A stretch of 64,000 bases of DNA from UBA7672 sp041398245 (GCA_041398245.1 JAWKVC010000002.1:186001-250000); one strand, 5' to 3'; shown: positions 18,223 through 27,370, numbered from the stretch's first letter. A program made the numbers and translations. The notes: generated by a model from the sequence alone, not told the origin.

Positions 18223-18690
18223 CTAGCTGGCCCGATCGACGCGCGCAGAATAGCAGCCATGCATCGCATTATGCACATGCAGATAAGCGACCTCGCTGTT
18301 CGCCAGCAGCTTCTCGATGATCCCGCGAACATCCTCGCCAACGGCGAAGCCGGCGTCGAGCAGCATGCCCGCAGCGCTGAAGGCGCGCACCGCAAGCGGG
18401 CGGTTCTGAAACACGGCCGGCAATTCGCCGGGCGCAAGGCGCGCCTCCTCGGCGCCGTCGATCACAAAGATTGCGTAGGCGGACCGGTAAGGCGTGGCGG
18501 CCGGCTGGTGCTCGAAATTGAGCAGCAGGGCGCGCTCGCCGGGCCGGGCGTCACGCAGGCTGACGCGGCAGGGGAACCTGTCGCCTTCGTGAGCCCGCTT
18601 CACGACAATTCCGCGCTGGTCGAGCTGGTCATCGCTGAGCCCGAAGAGATGCGCAAAGCGGCTGGCTTCAAGCGGGCGAACCTGGAACAT
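18223..18690 (-). CDS. DUF1203 family protein
   Basis: 155 residues matching DUF1203 along its length: the start FQVRPLEASRFAHLFGLSD, the central FPCRVSLRDARPGERALLLN, then YRSAYAIFV and the C-terminal YLHVHNAMHGCYSARVDR with the conserved His/Cys. The function is unknown. No signal peptide, so presumably cytoplasmic. It converges with zapE, with only 15 bp between their stop codons. Confidence 0.85.
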   Translation of the reverse strand: MFQVRPLEASRFAHLFGLSDDQLDQRGIVVKRAHEGDRFPCRVSLRDARPGERALLLNFEHQPAATPYRSAYAIFVIDGAEEARLAPGELPAVFQNRPLAVRAFSAAGMLLDAGFAVGEDVRGIIEKLLANSEVAYLHVHNAMHGCYSARVDRAS

Positions 18691-18810
18691 GGGGCGTCTC
18701 CTGATCTGGACGCCCTGCTCTATGCGGCGCCAGCAGCGCCCGCCGACGCAAAAACGACCGCGCAGTGACGCGTCGTTCGGGGAACGAAGCGCGAGGGGAT
18801 CAGGTCAGGC

Positions 18811-19638
18811 TTATTTGGCCAGCGCCGACGGGTTGGCTTGCGTCGGCGCGCTGGCGCCATCCAGCCACCAGGTGAAAGCTTCGCGCCGCAGGTCTTCCGG
18901 CATGACATGACCGCCGCGGAAAACGCGCAGCGCCACGTCAAAGCCAAGGCCTTCCAGGACGGGCGCGAAAATCTCCCGTGTCGGCTTGATCGGGAGAACG
19001 TCATCGCGATCGCCATGCACCAGCATGATACGGCCCCGCGCCTCGCCCTCGACCCGCATCAGCAGACCCGGCGAAAAGGCGATCACCGTCTTGAACAGGC
19101 CGGCGTTGTTGGCGCCAAGTGACAGGCCGTAGCCGGCGCCATCCGAAAATCCGATCAACGCGATGCGATCCGGATCGACAGCATAGAGATCAAATGCCGC
19201 CTGCAGCGCGCTGTCGATGCGATCCACATCAGGACCCCAGTCGGGCACGCGAGTGACGCCACGCAGGCGCGCGCCTTCGACCATGATGTCCCAGCTGTAG
19301 TCGCGCGCATCCGGGGCAAGCAGGATGACGCCGTACTGATCCGCCATGTCCCGGAAGGCCCGGATCATCGTGTGTCCGCGATCGCCTGACCCGTGCAGCA
19401 TCAGCGCCATGGGCGCAGGCTTGTCTGGGCGGTAGCTCGCCGGAACATAGACCTTGGCCCACGGCATGCCGGGCAACGTCTCAAGGCCGGCTTCCGGCGT
19501 GAGGTCGAGCGTGGCGGTGCGGGTGTGCGGCCGCGCCTCGATCTCCCAGGCCGGGCTGGCGCGGCCATTGTCCGCCTGCGCACCCACGGCGCCGACAATC
19601 GCAACCATGAGACAGGCCGCCAGACCAACCCAACGCAT
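18811..19638 (-). CDS. Secreted serine esterase (PHB-depolymerase/phospholipase-carboxylesterase type)
   Basis: 275 residues with a Sec signal peptide ending near VGAQA. Alpha/beta-hydrolase features: the early MLHGSGDRG oxyanion region, the nucleophile elbow GFSDGAG, the acid in HGDRDDVLP and the histidine in GGHVMP. The overall layout resembles esterase-D/PHB-depolymerase-like enzymes, so hydrolysis of an ester outside the cytoplasm is expected; the substrate is unknown. ATG at 19638 has GGAG eight bases upstream; a GTG nine bases earlier is less likely. The gene is divergent from mdh. Confidence 0.8.
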   Translation of the reverse strand: MRWVGLAACLMVAIVGAVGAQADNGRASPAWEIEARPHTRTATLDLTPEAGLETLPGMPWAKVYVPASYRPDKPAPMALMLHGSGDRGHTMIRAFRDMADQYGVILLAPDARDYSWDIMVEGARLRGVTRVPDWGPDVDRIDSALQAAFDLYAVDPDRIALIGFSDGAGYGLSLGANNAGLFKTVIAFSPGLLMRVEGEARGRIMLVHGDRDDVLPIKPTREIFAPVLEGLGFDVALRVFRGGHVMPEDLRREAFTWWLDGASAPTQANPSALAK

Positions 19639-20075
19639 GCCGGACACTCCGTCGCCGGGTCGGGAGGCTGCCCCAGCGTTCTAGAGGAATTTCAAGCATT
19701 GCTAGCCGACTAGCTATCGCATCGGCATATGACGTTTCCGTGAGGGTAAGATGCGTGAATATTCCAGTGTTTCCGGGTAGTTTTTCTGGAAGTCCGCGGG
19801 CGAATCATTGCGCCGCACACGCCGGGCCAACCTGTGGCAAAATCGACCGCCTGCAACATGTTGGAATTGTCCTGTCGCGTAGTAGCGCCCCCGCTCCCGT
19901 TGCGCTAACCGTCCCCGCGTTCGCTTCCGGGGCAGGCATGTTCGGCTGGTTCAAGGGGAAAAAGACCAAGACGGCGCAGCCCGCGCCGCCGTCCGCCCCC
20001 GCACCGCCGACCACAGCCGCCCCTGCACCCATTCCGCAACCCGCGCCCGCCGCTTTGACATCAGGAGACTCCCAC
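19639..20075. other. Intergenic region upstream of mdh with an in-frame Ala/Pro-rich open stretch
   Basis: This 437-bp gap separates the divergent esterase and mdh genes and should hold both promoters; I could not place a convincing -35/-10 pair. It is free of stop codons in the mdh frame from 19740. From an ATG at 19938 it would encode MFGWFKGKKTKT followed by a long Ala/Pro-rich linker running straight into malate dehydrogenase. AGGAG at 20063-20067 is the ribosome site for the normal mdh start. Confidence 0.6.
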
Positions 20076-21044
20076 ATGGCCCGCAAGAAGATCGCCCTTA
20101 TCGGCGCCGGCATGATCGGCGGCACGCTCGCCCATATCTGCTCGCGCGAGGAACTGGGCGACGTCGTCCTCGTGGACATGAAGGGCGGCATCGCCAAGGG
20201 CAAAGGCCTGGACATCGCTGAAGCCTCCGCCGTCTACGGCAAGGACGCGAAGATGACGGGCGGGTCGCTCGACGAGTACGCCGTGATCGAAGGCGCGGAC
20301 GTGATCATCGTGACCGCCGGCGTGCCCCGCAAGCCGGGTATGAGCCGCGACGATCTCATCGGCATCAACCTCGGCGTCATGAAGTCGGTCGGCGCCGCCA
20401 TCAAGCAGTACGCGCCCAAGGCCTTCGTCATCTGCATCACCAATCCGCTCGACGCGATGGTGTGGGCGCTGCAGAAATTCTCGGGCCTTCCGACCTCGCA
20501 TGTCGTCGGTATGGCCGGCGTGCTCGACTCGGCCCGCTTCGCCTACTTCCTCTCCGAGAAATCCGGCATCTCCGTCGAGGACGTGAAGGCCTGGACGCTT
20601 GGCGGTCACGGCGACGACATGGTGCCGATGGTGCGCCATTCCACAATCGGCGGCGTGCCGCTGCCGGAGTGCGTGAAGTCGGGCCTGTTCACGCAGGAAG
20701 AGCTCGACGCGATGGTGAAGCGTACGCGCGGCGGCGGTGGCGAGATCGTCGCCCTGCTTGAAACCGGCTCGGCCTTCTATGCGCCGGCGGAATCGGCGAT
20801 CGCGATGGCCAAGTCCTACCTCAAGGACAAGAAACGCGTCCTGCCCGTCGCCGCCAACCTCACCGGCCAGTATGGCATCTCCGACCTCTATGTCGGCGTG
20901 CCGGTGGTGATCGGCGCGGGCGGCGTCGAGAAAGTTGTCGAGTTCGACCTCAACGACGACGAGAAGGCGATGTTCTCCAAGTCGGTCGGCGCCGTGCAGG
21001 GCCTGCTCGACGCCTGCAAGAAGCTCGAGCCATCGCTGGCGTAA
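20076..21044 (+). CDS. mdh: Malate dehydrogenase (NAD)
   Basis: Lactate/malate dehydrogenase family enzyme of the TCA cycle, 322 residues. The Rossmann motif GAGMIGG, the substrate-binding arginine loop VPRKPGMSRDDL, ITNPLDAMV and the catalytic histidine in LGGHGDDMVP are present, as in the LDH-like MDHs of alphaproteobacteria. AGGAG sits eight bases before ATG 20076, making this the main start; an in-frame ATG at 19938 would add 46 residues. A strong terminator follows. Downstream sucCD, common in relatives, is elsewhere in this window. Confidence 0.96.
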   Translation: MARKKIALIGAGMIGGTLAHICSREELGDVVLVDMKGGIAKGKGLDIAEASAVYGKDAKMTGGSLDEYAVIEGADVIIVTAGVPRKPGMSRDDLIGINLGVMKSVGAAIKQYAPKAFVICITNPLDAMVWALQKFSGLPTSHVVGMAGVLDSARFAYFLSEKSGISVEDVKAWTLGGHGDDMVPMVRHSTIGGVPLPECVKSGLFTQEELDAMVKRTRGGGGEIVALLETGSAFYAPAESAIAMAKSYLKDKKRVLPVAANLTGQYGISDLYVGVPVVIGAGGVEKVVEFDLNDDEKAMFSKSVGAVQGLLDACKKLEPSLA

Positions 21045-21071
21045 GTCCGCGTCTCAGGACCATAAACATAA

Positions 21072-21098
21072 ACGCCTCCCCGGAAGGGGAGGCGTTTT
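21072..21098 (+). terminator. Rho-independent terminator after mdh
   Basis: A perfect 10-bp stem, ACGCCTCCCC (21072-21081) with GGGGAGGCGT (21086-21095), has a GGAA loop and is followed by TTTT. It also lies just past the stop of the FKBP gene on the other strand. Confidence 0.9.
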
Positions 21099-21124
21099 GC
21101 TTGTCCCCGCTCTGAGGCAGACGT

Positions 21125-22030
21125 CTAGTACGCCTCCACCACCAGAATCTCGAAGATCAGGTCTGCATTCGGCGGGATGACGCCGCCGGCGCCGCGCGCG
21201 CCATAGCCGAGGTCCGACGGAATGCGCACGAGCCAGCGGTCGCCCGGCTTCATCAGTTGCAGCGCCTCCGAGAAGCCCGGCACGACAGCAGCGACGGGGA
21301 ACACCTCGGTCTGTCCGCGTTCGAAAGCCGAGTCGAACGCTTCACCGCCGGAGGCCAGCCGGCCTTCATAGTAGATCTCGACTTCCTGATCCTTGCGCGC
21401 CGCCGCGCCCTCCGCCGGACCGCTTGCCAGGACGACATATTCAAGTCCGCTCGCCGTCTTCTGCACCTCGGGCGCGGACGAGTTCCACGGCGTGAATTTC
21501 GACCAGGCTCCGCGATCGATGTCCGGCGGCGTGGTGAACGACTTCATCTCGATCTCGAACACCAGATCGGCGTTGGGCGGAACGGCCCCGCGCGAGCCGC
21601 GCGCGCCATAGCCGAGACTTGACGGGATGAAGACCAACCAGCTGTCGCCCGGTCGCATCAGCTGCAGGGCCTCGGAGAAGCCCTCCACCACGCCCGCAAC
21701 CGGAAAGCTCGCCGTCTCGCCCCGGTCGAACGAGGAATCGAACTTGGAGTTGTCCGCGTTGAGATGGCCCTCGTAATGGATCGTCACCTCGGAGCGCAGA
21801 CCGGGCGTTTCACCGCCCGCCGGACCGCGGTCGAGCACGATGTATTCGAGGCCCGAGCCGGTCTTCATGACATTTGCGCCGTCATGGTTCCACGGAACGT
21901 GGGTCTGCCAGGCGGTGACGTCTGCAGCATTCGCCATTGTCGAAGGTCCTTCCGATCGGGGTCCGCACAGCAATTCGCAACCGCCGGCGGCCAGCGCACA
22001 TGCGACAGCAATGACAGAGGCGTACTTCAT
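21125..22030 (-). CDS. Tandem FKBP-type peptidyl-prolyl isomerase lipoprotein
   Basis: 301 residues. The N-terminus MKYASVIAVACALAAGGC has a lipobox ending in Cys18, so a lipid-anchored envelope protein is predicted. Two FKBP domains follow in tandem, each with VxIHYEGxL or VEIYYEGRL, F(D)SxFxRG, a G(V)xPGFSEALQLMxPGD stretch, IPSxLGYGARG and IPPNADLxFEI. They are about 75% alike by eye, so they arose by internal duplication. Role: proline isomerisation or chaperoning of envelope proteins. Start at 22030, immediately before the lipoprotein signal. Confidence 0.9.
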   Translation of the reverse strand: MKYASVIAVACALAAGGCELLCGPRSEGPSTMANAADVTAWQTHVPWNHDGANVMKTGSGLEYIVLDRGPAGGETPGLRSEVTIHYEGHLNADNSKFDSSFDRGETASFPVAGVVEGFSEALQLMRPGDSWLVFIPSSLGYGARGSRGAVPPNADLVFEIEMKSFTTPPDIDRGAWSKFTPWNSSAPEVQKTASGLEYVVLASGPAEGAAARKDQEVEIYYEGRLASGGEAFDSAFERGQTEVFPVAAVVPGFSEALQLMKPGDRWLVRIPSDLGYGARGAGGVIPPNADLIFEILVVEAY

Positions 22031-22152
22031 CCGGCGTTCCTGGGAAATTGAAGCCGCCCCTCTAGGCAAGTTCACGGCCCATGTCGACCGCCGTGAACAT
22101 GGCGATGGGCGCGAACACTTGGCCCGCCGGGCCGCACATGCGAGAGAGCGGC

Positions 22153-23043
22153 ATGGTTCTTCGCATCGCCACCATCGGCCGCAACGGGCAGACCGCGCGC
22201 GCCATCGCCGCAGTCGTGGCCGATGATCCCGCGATCGCGCTCGAGCAGGCAGGCAGCGCCGAGGCTGATCTGCGCGACGCACAGAGCCTCGCCCGCTTCA
22301 TCGACGCCGCAAGGCCCGATGTCGTCATCAACACCGGCGCCTACAATTTCGTGGACCGCGCCGAGTCCGAGACGGACGAAGCCATGCGCATCAACGCGGA
22401 CGGCCCGCTCGCCCTCGCGCAGATCTGCCGCACGCTCGGCCTGCCCTTCATCCACATGTCCACCGACTGCGTGTTCGATGGTGCAAAGACTGAGCCCTAC
22501 ACGGAAGACGATCTCCCCGCCCCGCTCTCCGCCTATGGCCGCTCGAAGCTCGCCGGAGAGCAGGCCGTCGCTGCGGCCTACCCCGACGCGCTGACGGCGC
22601 GGGTATGCTGGGTCTATTCGGAGTATGCCCAGAACTTCATCTCGAAGATGATCGCGCTGGCCCGCACGCGGCCCGAGCTTCAGGTCGTTTCCGACCAGAT
22701 CGGCCCGCCCACCTACGCGCCGGACATCGCCCGCGCCCTGCTGCGCGCCGCCCACGACATGCACAACGGCGCCTCGGACCTCGCCGGAATTCTCCATGTC
22801 GCCGCGCCTTGGTCGACAGGCCGCGCCAGCATGGCGGCGAACATCATGACTGAATCACGGCGCCAGGGCGGACCCTTCGCTACTGTGATGCCTGTGCTGA
22901 CAGAAACCTTCAGCGCGCCTGCAAAGCGGCCCCTTAACGCCCGCCTCTCCGGCGTTCGCGCGACCGCCCGCCTCGGTCTCGGCTGGACGCCCTGGAGCGA
23001 AGGTCTCAGCCGATCGGTCGCCGGCATCCTCGCAAGAGGCTGA
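22153..23043 (+). CDS. RmlD-like dTDP-4-dehydrorhamnose reductase family protein
   Basis: 296-residue extended SDR. The nucleotide motif is GRNGQTARA where the family has GxxGQ; the catalytic features STDCVFDG and YGRSK (YxxxK) are intact, and NTGAYNFVDRAE matches the family. RmlD makes dTDP-L-rhamnose, but no rmlA, rmlB or rmlC gene is adjacent, so another nucleotide-sugar reductase role is possible. ATG at 22153 has GAGAGAG upstream; an earlier ATG at 22081 lacks one. Confidence 0.85.
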   Translation: MVLRIATIGRNGQTARAIAAVVADDPAIALEQAGSAEADLRDAQSLARFIDAARPDVVINTGAYNFVDRAESETDEAMRINADGPLALAQICRTLGLPFIHMSTDCVFDGAKTEPYTEDDLPAPLSAYGRSKLAGEQAVAAAYPDALTARVCWVYSEYAQNFISKMIALARTRPELQVVSDQIGPPTYAPDIARALLRAAHDMHNGASDLAGILHVAAPWSTGRASMAANIMTESRRQGGPFATVMPVLTETFSAPAKRPLNARLSGVRATARLGLGWTPWSEGLSRSVAGILARG

Positions 23044-23123
23044 CACTTAACCTGAAAGGGTTGTCAGCGGCGGTGAATCGCGCGTTGATCTCGCCGATCC
23101 AAGGGACATAGGGAGACATGGAT

Positions 23124-23792
23124 ATGCGCGTACTTCTCGCGGCTGCGGGTGTTTGGGCCTTGGCGTCATGCGGCGGTGAAACGCCTGCATCAGAAGCCGG
23201 TGGAGAGGCTGCGGCCGCGCCCGCCGCCCGTGACAGCTGCAAGGACATCGCCGCGCTCGCCGCCGCCATGAGCGAAGCCGAACCCTTCACCTCGCTGCGC
23301 ACCGGCAACGTCATGCTGGGCGAAAACAAGATCGAGGACAGCTTCACCACGGATGTCTCGCCGGCCGGCGCGGCCTGCAGCATGGGCAAGATGGACGGCT
23401 TCGGTAAGGACGCCGGCGGGATGTATGTCGTGAACTGCGAGCTGTTCTCGTCCGGCATGCTCGATCGCGAAGAAAACGGCGTGAAGGCGAAAGAGATCTT
23501 CGACAAGGCAAAGGCCGAGCTCGACAAGTGCTTGCCCGCCGGATGGACGCCGCGCGACGGCGGCAACAACGGCTTCGAGACGAACGAGTCGTTGATCTAC
23601 GAGACGGCGGCCGATATCGAGCGCGAGAAGACATCCGACTCGTACGTCTATCCGATCCTGATCAGCAAGGAGTGGTCGGATGGCGGATTCCGCGGACAGT
23701 TCCCGGGCTGGAAGGTGACGCTCAACTTCCAGAAGGAAACACCGAAGGCGGACGCGCCGGCGGAGCCGGCCGCTGAGGAGCCTGCGCAATAG
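23124..23792 (+). CDS. Lipoprotein of unknown function
   Basis: About 222 residues. The leader (MRVLLAAAGVWALASCGG) has a lipobox ending in Cys, so it is a lipid-anchored envelope protein. It has an Ala/Glu-rich linker at each end and a central domain with SCKDIAALAAAMSEAEPF and four conserved-looking cysteines, including KCLPAGW, ending in an FPGWKVTLNFQKE strand. I recognise no family. ATG at 23124 is eight bases from GGGAG; ATG 23118 is too close. A strong terminator follows, so it is probably transcribed alone. Confidence 0.7.
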   Translation: MRVLLAAAGVWALASCGGETPASEAGGEAAAAPAARDSCKDIAALAAAMSEAEPFTSLRTGNVMLGENKIEDSFTTDVSPAGAACSMGKMDGFGKDAGGMYVVNCELFSSGMLDREENGVKAKEIFDKAKAELDKCLPAGWTPRDGGNNGFETNESLIYETAADIEREKTSDSYVYPILISKEWSDGGFRGQFPGWKVTLNFQKETPKADAPAEPAAEEPAQ

Positions 23793-23816
23793 CCGTAACG
23801 CTCTGACGAATTGCAC

Positions 23817-23851
23817 GCGGCGCGCGGTCGACTAGACTGCGCGCCGCTTTT
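23817..23851 (+). terminator. Rho-independent terminator
   Basis: The stem GCGGCGCGC (23817-23825) pairs with GCGCGCCGC (23839-23847) around a 13-nt loop, followed by TTTT. It ends the lipoprotein transcript just before the acetyltransferase gene. Confidence 0.8.
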
Positions 23852-23868
23852 CTGTTCGGGAACCGGAC

Positions 23869-24444
23869 ATGCCCGCGATCTCACGCCTCGACACAGTCAT
23901 CGAAACGCCGCGGCTGATCCTGAAAGTGCCGACGCTTGAGGAATTCGAGCCATGGTGCGCCTTCATGTCGGACGAGGACGCCGCACGCTATATCGGCAAG
24001 GCGCAGCCGCCTTCCGTTGTCTGGCGTGCGATGTGTTCGATCATCGGCGCGTGGCACGCGGAAGGCTTCGCCATGTTTTCCGCTTTCGAGAAGTCAAGCG
24101 GCCGCTGGATCGGACGCCTCGGGCCGTGGTCTCCTTATGGCTGGCCCGGCAAGGAGGTTGGCTGGGGCGTGATCCGCGACGTATGGGGCAAGGGCTATGC
24201 GTTCGAGGGAACGCTGGCGTCGATGGACTTCGCCGTCGATGTTCTTGGCTGGACCGACATCATTCACTCGATCCACCCGGACAATGCGAACTCGCAGAAG
24301 CTGGCGGCGCGTCTGGGGTCGGTGAACCGCGGTCCGGGGCAGATGCCTCCGCCCTATCACAACGATCCGGTCGATCTCTGGGGACAGACGGCGGACGAAT
24401 GGAAATCGCGGCGCGCCGAGCTGTGGAGCCGCTTCACTCGCTGA
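23869..24444 (+). CDS. GNAT-family N-acetyltransferase
   Basis: 191 residues of the RimJ/RimL-like GNAT branch: the start LDTVIETPRLILKVPTLEEF, the strand WIGRLGPWSPYGWPGKEVGWGV, and the acetyl-CoA region DVWGKGYAFEGTLASMDFA, then SIHPDNANSQKLAARLG. It probably acetylates a small amine or protein N-terminus; the substrate is unknown. It converges with the CHAP gene, and their coding ends overlap by 11 bp. Confidence 0.85.
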   Translation: MPAISRLDTVIETPRLILKVPTLEEFEPWCAFMSDEDAARYIGKAQPPSVVWRAMCSIIGAWHAEGFAMFSAFEKSSGRWIGRLGPWSPYGWPGKEVGWGVIRDVWGKGYAFEGTLASMDFAVDVLGWTDIIHSIHPDNANSQKLAARLGSVNRGPGQMPPPYHNDPVDLWGQTADEWKSRRAELWSRFTR

Positions 24445-25078
24445 ACAGACCAGCGCCGCCATCCAGACGGAAGGGATGGATGAAGCCCTGCGTCGCATAG
24501 GTGCGGCCGCCCCACTGGTTGCCGGGGATGTGCCACACGCGCACCTCCGACCAGTCATTGTCGGGCGAAACGTCGATCACCGGCACGTTGAGACTGGTCT
24601 CTCCGCCGCTCAGCCAGTTGGCGTGATCAACGCGGATCAGCCGCTCCGACACGATCGCTGACACCACCGCGACATGCCCGCGCTTGTCGTCATTGTAGCC
24701 GCGCATCACGAACACCGAGCCTTCGGCCGGATGATGCGAGCGGACATAGCGGCCTTCGGCCTGCCCCCACCAGGTGACGGCGTCTCCCCAGATCTGCACG
24801 CCGGACTGGTTGCGCGCGAACGGTACGCACTCGGAGATCGGCGCGCCTTCAAGGATCACAGGAGGATAGGCCGGATCATACGGCATCGCGGCCATGTCGA
24901 GCGGCGCGGCGATGGACGGACGCGGCGCAGGCAAGGGCGCGGGAATATGCGAAGCGACAGGAGCCGAGCCGGCGTAAACAATCGGGGCTTGGCGTGAACT
25001 CGCGCAGGCCGACAATGCAAGGCCGGCTGCGGCCGCAATGGCGGAACGTGCCCAGATGTCCTGCAGACGGCGTGGCAT
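24434..25078 (-). CDS. CHAP-domain peptidoglycan amidase/endopeptidase lipoprotein
   Basis: 214 residues. A leader with a lipobox (LALSACAS) and a Pro/Ala-rich spacer precede a CHAP (NlpC/P60-like) domain. The catalytic Cys is in ISECVPFARNQSG and the His in KRGHVAVVSAI, with IRVDHANW supplying the polar third position. Such enzymes cut peptide stems of peptidoglycan. A GTG at 25084 is the alternative start. The 3' end overlaps the convergent acetyltransferase. Confidence 0.85.
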   Translation of the reverse strand: MPRRLQDIWARSAIAAAAGLALSACASSRQAPIVYAGSAPVASHIPAPLPAPRPSIAAPLDMAAMPYDPAYPPVILEGAPISECVPFARNQSGVQIWGDAVTWWGQAEGRYVRSHHPAEGSVFVMRGYNDDKRGHVAVVSAIVSERLIRVDHANWLSGGETSLNVPVIDVSPDNDWSEVRVWHIPGNQWGGRTYATQGFIHPFRLDGGAGLFSE

Positions 25079-25136
25079 GGTCACTGACGTTAACCTGAAC
25101 TGATGAGCGTCAGATGAATGAAGCCTTTAGGATTGC

Positions 25137-26141
25137 CTATTCCGCAGCCTGCGCCGGCAGACGCCAGGCCTTGCGGTGGAACGCCCACGCGGTCGAGACG
25201 ATGGTGTCGATGTCGGAGAGGCGCGGGGCCCAGCCGAGTTCGGCGCGGACCTTCGTGGTGTCGGCATGGAGCGCGACCGCATCGCCCGGACGGCGCGGCG
25301 CAACCGTCACCGGAACCGGCCGGCCCGTCGCCCGCTCGACCGCCTTCAGCACCTCAAGAACAGTACACGCATTCCCAGAGCCGAGATTGAGCTGGAGGCT
25401 TGTCTTGCCCGCCGCAATCTTGTCCGCCGCCAGGATATGCGCCTCGGCCAGATCGGTCACATGGATGAAGTCGCGCACACAGGTGCCGTCCGCCGTCGGA
25501 TAGTCCGCGCCGAACAGCTTCATTGGCCCGCCCAGCCCCACCGCCGCCTTGAGCGCGTTGGGGATGAGATGGGTTTCAGGATCATGCTCCTCGCCGGTCT
25601 CGCCCTCGGGATCAGCGCCCGCGGCGTTGAAATAACGCAGCGCCGCGAAGTTCAGCCCGTGTGCGCGGCTGATATCTTCCAGCATCTGCTCGGTCATCAG
25701 CTTGGTGCGGCCATAGGTCGAGACCGGCCGCTTGGGCAGGTCCTCGGTCAGCGGCAGGCGCTCGGGATCGCCATAGATCGCGCAGGTCGAGGAGAAGACC
25801 AGAGTGCCGACCCCCTCCTCCAGCATGGTGCGGACAAGGTTGAGCGTGCCGGCGACATTGTTGTCGTAGAAATGCGCCGGGTCCTTCTCGCCCTCGCCCA
25901 CCTCGATGCGGGCGGCGAACTGCATCACGGCGTCGGGCTTGTGTTCGCGGATCGCGGCGCGCAGCGCCTCGGCGTTGCGCACATCGCCCTTGACCAGCGG
26001 GCCCCAGCGCACGGCGTGTTCATGGCCCGAGGACAGGTCGTCGAACACGATGGGCTCGCGCCCGGCCAGCCGCAGGGCCTTGGCCGCGTGCGAGCCGATA
26101 TACCCAGCCCCGCCACAGATCAGGATACGCTTCAGCGTCAT
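25137..26141 (-). CDS. galE: UDP-glucose 4-epimerase
   Basis: 334-residue extended SDR interconverting UDP-glucose and UDP-galactose. The NAD motif GGAGYIGSH, FSSTCAIYG with the catalytic Ser/Thr, the YGRTK (YxxxK) dyad, ALRYFNAAGADPEGETGE and the C-terminal DTTKVRAELGWAPR are diagnostic. ATG at 26141 has GAGG upstream. No other sugar-nucleotide operon surrounds it. It supplies galactosyl donors for surface polysaccharide by inference. Confidence 0.93.
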   Translation of the reverse strand: MTLKRILICGGAGYIGSHAAKALRLAGREPIVFDDLSSGHEHAVRWGPLVKGDVRNAEALRAAIREHKPDAVMQFAARIEVGEGEKDPAHFYDNNVAGTLNLVRTMLEEGVGTLVFSSTCAIYGDPERLPLTEDLPKRPVSTYGRTKLMTEQMLEDISRAHGLNFAALRYFNAAGADPEGETGEEHDPETHLIPNALKAAVGLGGPMKLFGADYPTADGTCVRDFIHVTDLAEAHILAADKIAAGKTSLQLNLGSGNACTVLEVLKAVERATGRPVPVTVAPRRPGDAVALHADTTKVRAELGWAPRLSDIDTIVSTAWAFHRKAWRLPAQAAE

Positions 26142-26262
26142 GGATAGCCTCGTTTCGCGGCTCTCCATGCAAACCATGTGCTGGCGGACGCTGCCGGACA
26201 GCCACGGTTGACATGCACGTCCGGGACCGCGATGGCTCCACCGGATTTACGGTAAAGACGCC

Positions 26263-27081
26263 ATGAGCTTCACGCTTCCCACGCCGAGCCCTGCCGAACG
26301 CGATCAACTGGCGCGACTCTTCGCCCAGATCGCTTCCGATGCGGGGATAGGGGTGATGGAGGTCTATGAGAGCGACTTCGAGCACCGCACCAAGGCCGAC
26401 TACAGCCCGGTTTCCGACGCGGACGAGCGCGCCGAGGAGGTCATTCTCGCGCGGCTGGAGCAGGACCTGCCCGGCGTTCCCGTTCTGGCAGAGGAGCGGG
26501 CGGCCCGCGAAGGCGTCGGCGACCAGATATGGGACGCCTTCATCCTGGTCGATCCGGTCGACGGCACGAAGGAGTTCATCCAGCGCAAGGGCGACTTCAC
26601 GGTTAACATCGCGCTGATCTGCCATGGTCATCCGGTCGCCGGCGCCGTCTACGCGCCGGCCCGCCGCGAGATGTATTTCGGCGGCGCAGGCGCCGAACTG
26701 ATCGAGAATTTTCTTCCCGGCGCGATCGTCTCCTCAGGACGCAAACTCACGACGCGCGCCTACCCCGCCGATGGGCTCACGGCGATCACATCGGCCTCGC
26801 ATCTCGACGACAGGACGAAAGCCTTCCTAGCGGAACGGCGCATCGCCGGACAGACGGCCATCGGCTCGTCGCTGAAATTCTGCTGGGTCGCTGCGGGCAA
26901 GGCGGACGTCTATCCGCGCTGGGGTCCGACCATGGAGTGGGATACGGCCGCGGGCCATGCCGTGCTCAGCGCGGCGGGCGGACACGTGGTGAAGCCTGAC
27001 GGAACGCCGTTCGTCTATGGCAAAGGCGCAGAGGGTTTCCGGAACGGACCGTTCGTCGCCTGGGGCCGTAATCCGGCCTAG
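26263..27081 (+). CDS. cysQ: 3'(2'),5'-bisphosphate nucleotidase CysQ
   Basis: 272-residue inositol-monophosphatase superfamily enzyme that removes 3'-phosphate from PAP made during sulfate assimilation. Metal-binding motifs: the first Glu of LAEERAA, DPVDGTKEFI with DFTVNIAL typical of CysQ, and the C-terminal GPTMEWDTAAGHAVLSAAGG. Cytoplasmic and Mg-dependent. Divergent from galE. No sulfate-assimilation genes are adjacent. Confidence 0.92.
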   Translation: MSFTLPTPSPAERDQLARLFAQIASDAGIGVMEVYESDFEHRTKADYSPVSDADERAEEVILARLEQDLPGVPVLAEERAAREGVGDQIWDAFILVDPVDGTKEFIQRKGDFTVNIALICHGHPVAGAVYAPARREMYFGGAGAELIENFLPGAIVSSGRKLTTRAYPADGLTAITSASHLDDRTKAFLAERRIAGQTAIGSSLKFCWVAAGKADVYPRWGPTMEWDTAAGHAVLSAAGGHVVKPDGTPFVYGKGAEGFRNGPFVAWGRNPA

Positions 27082-27133
27082 CCTTTCGCGGGAAGCTGAG
27101 GCACACCGCCGTTCACAGCAGCCGAGCCCTGAC

Positions 27134-27370
27134 ATGACCGACACGCTTCCAGACCGCCTGAGCCAGGACCCGAAGAGCCCTTATCATGACAAGGAACTCC
27201 TCGAGCGCGGCATCGGCATCCGCTTCAACGGCGCGGAAAAGACCAATGTCTGGGAATACTGCGTCAGCGAGGGCTGGATCCGCGTCGTTGCGGGCGCCGC
27301 GCTGGATCGCAAGGGCAATCCGATGACCATGCTGCTGAAAGGCGAAGTCGAACCCTTTTTCGAAGGCTGA
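27134..27370 (+). CDS. DUF3297 family small protein
   Basis: 78 residues, matching DUF3297 throughout (LSQDPKSPYHDKELLERGIG, IRFNGAEKTNVWEYCVSEGW). Short conserved cytoplasmic protein of unknown role, common in proteobacteria. ATG 27134 begins the conserved region; upstream in-frame sequence is the tail of the cysQ spacer. Possibly cotranscribed with cysQ (53-bp gap). Confidence 0.85.
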   Translation: MTDTLPDRLSQDPKSPYHDKELLERGIGIRFNGAEKTNVWEYCVSEGWIRVVAGAALDRKGNPMTMLLKGEVEPFFEG

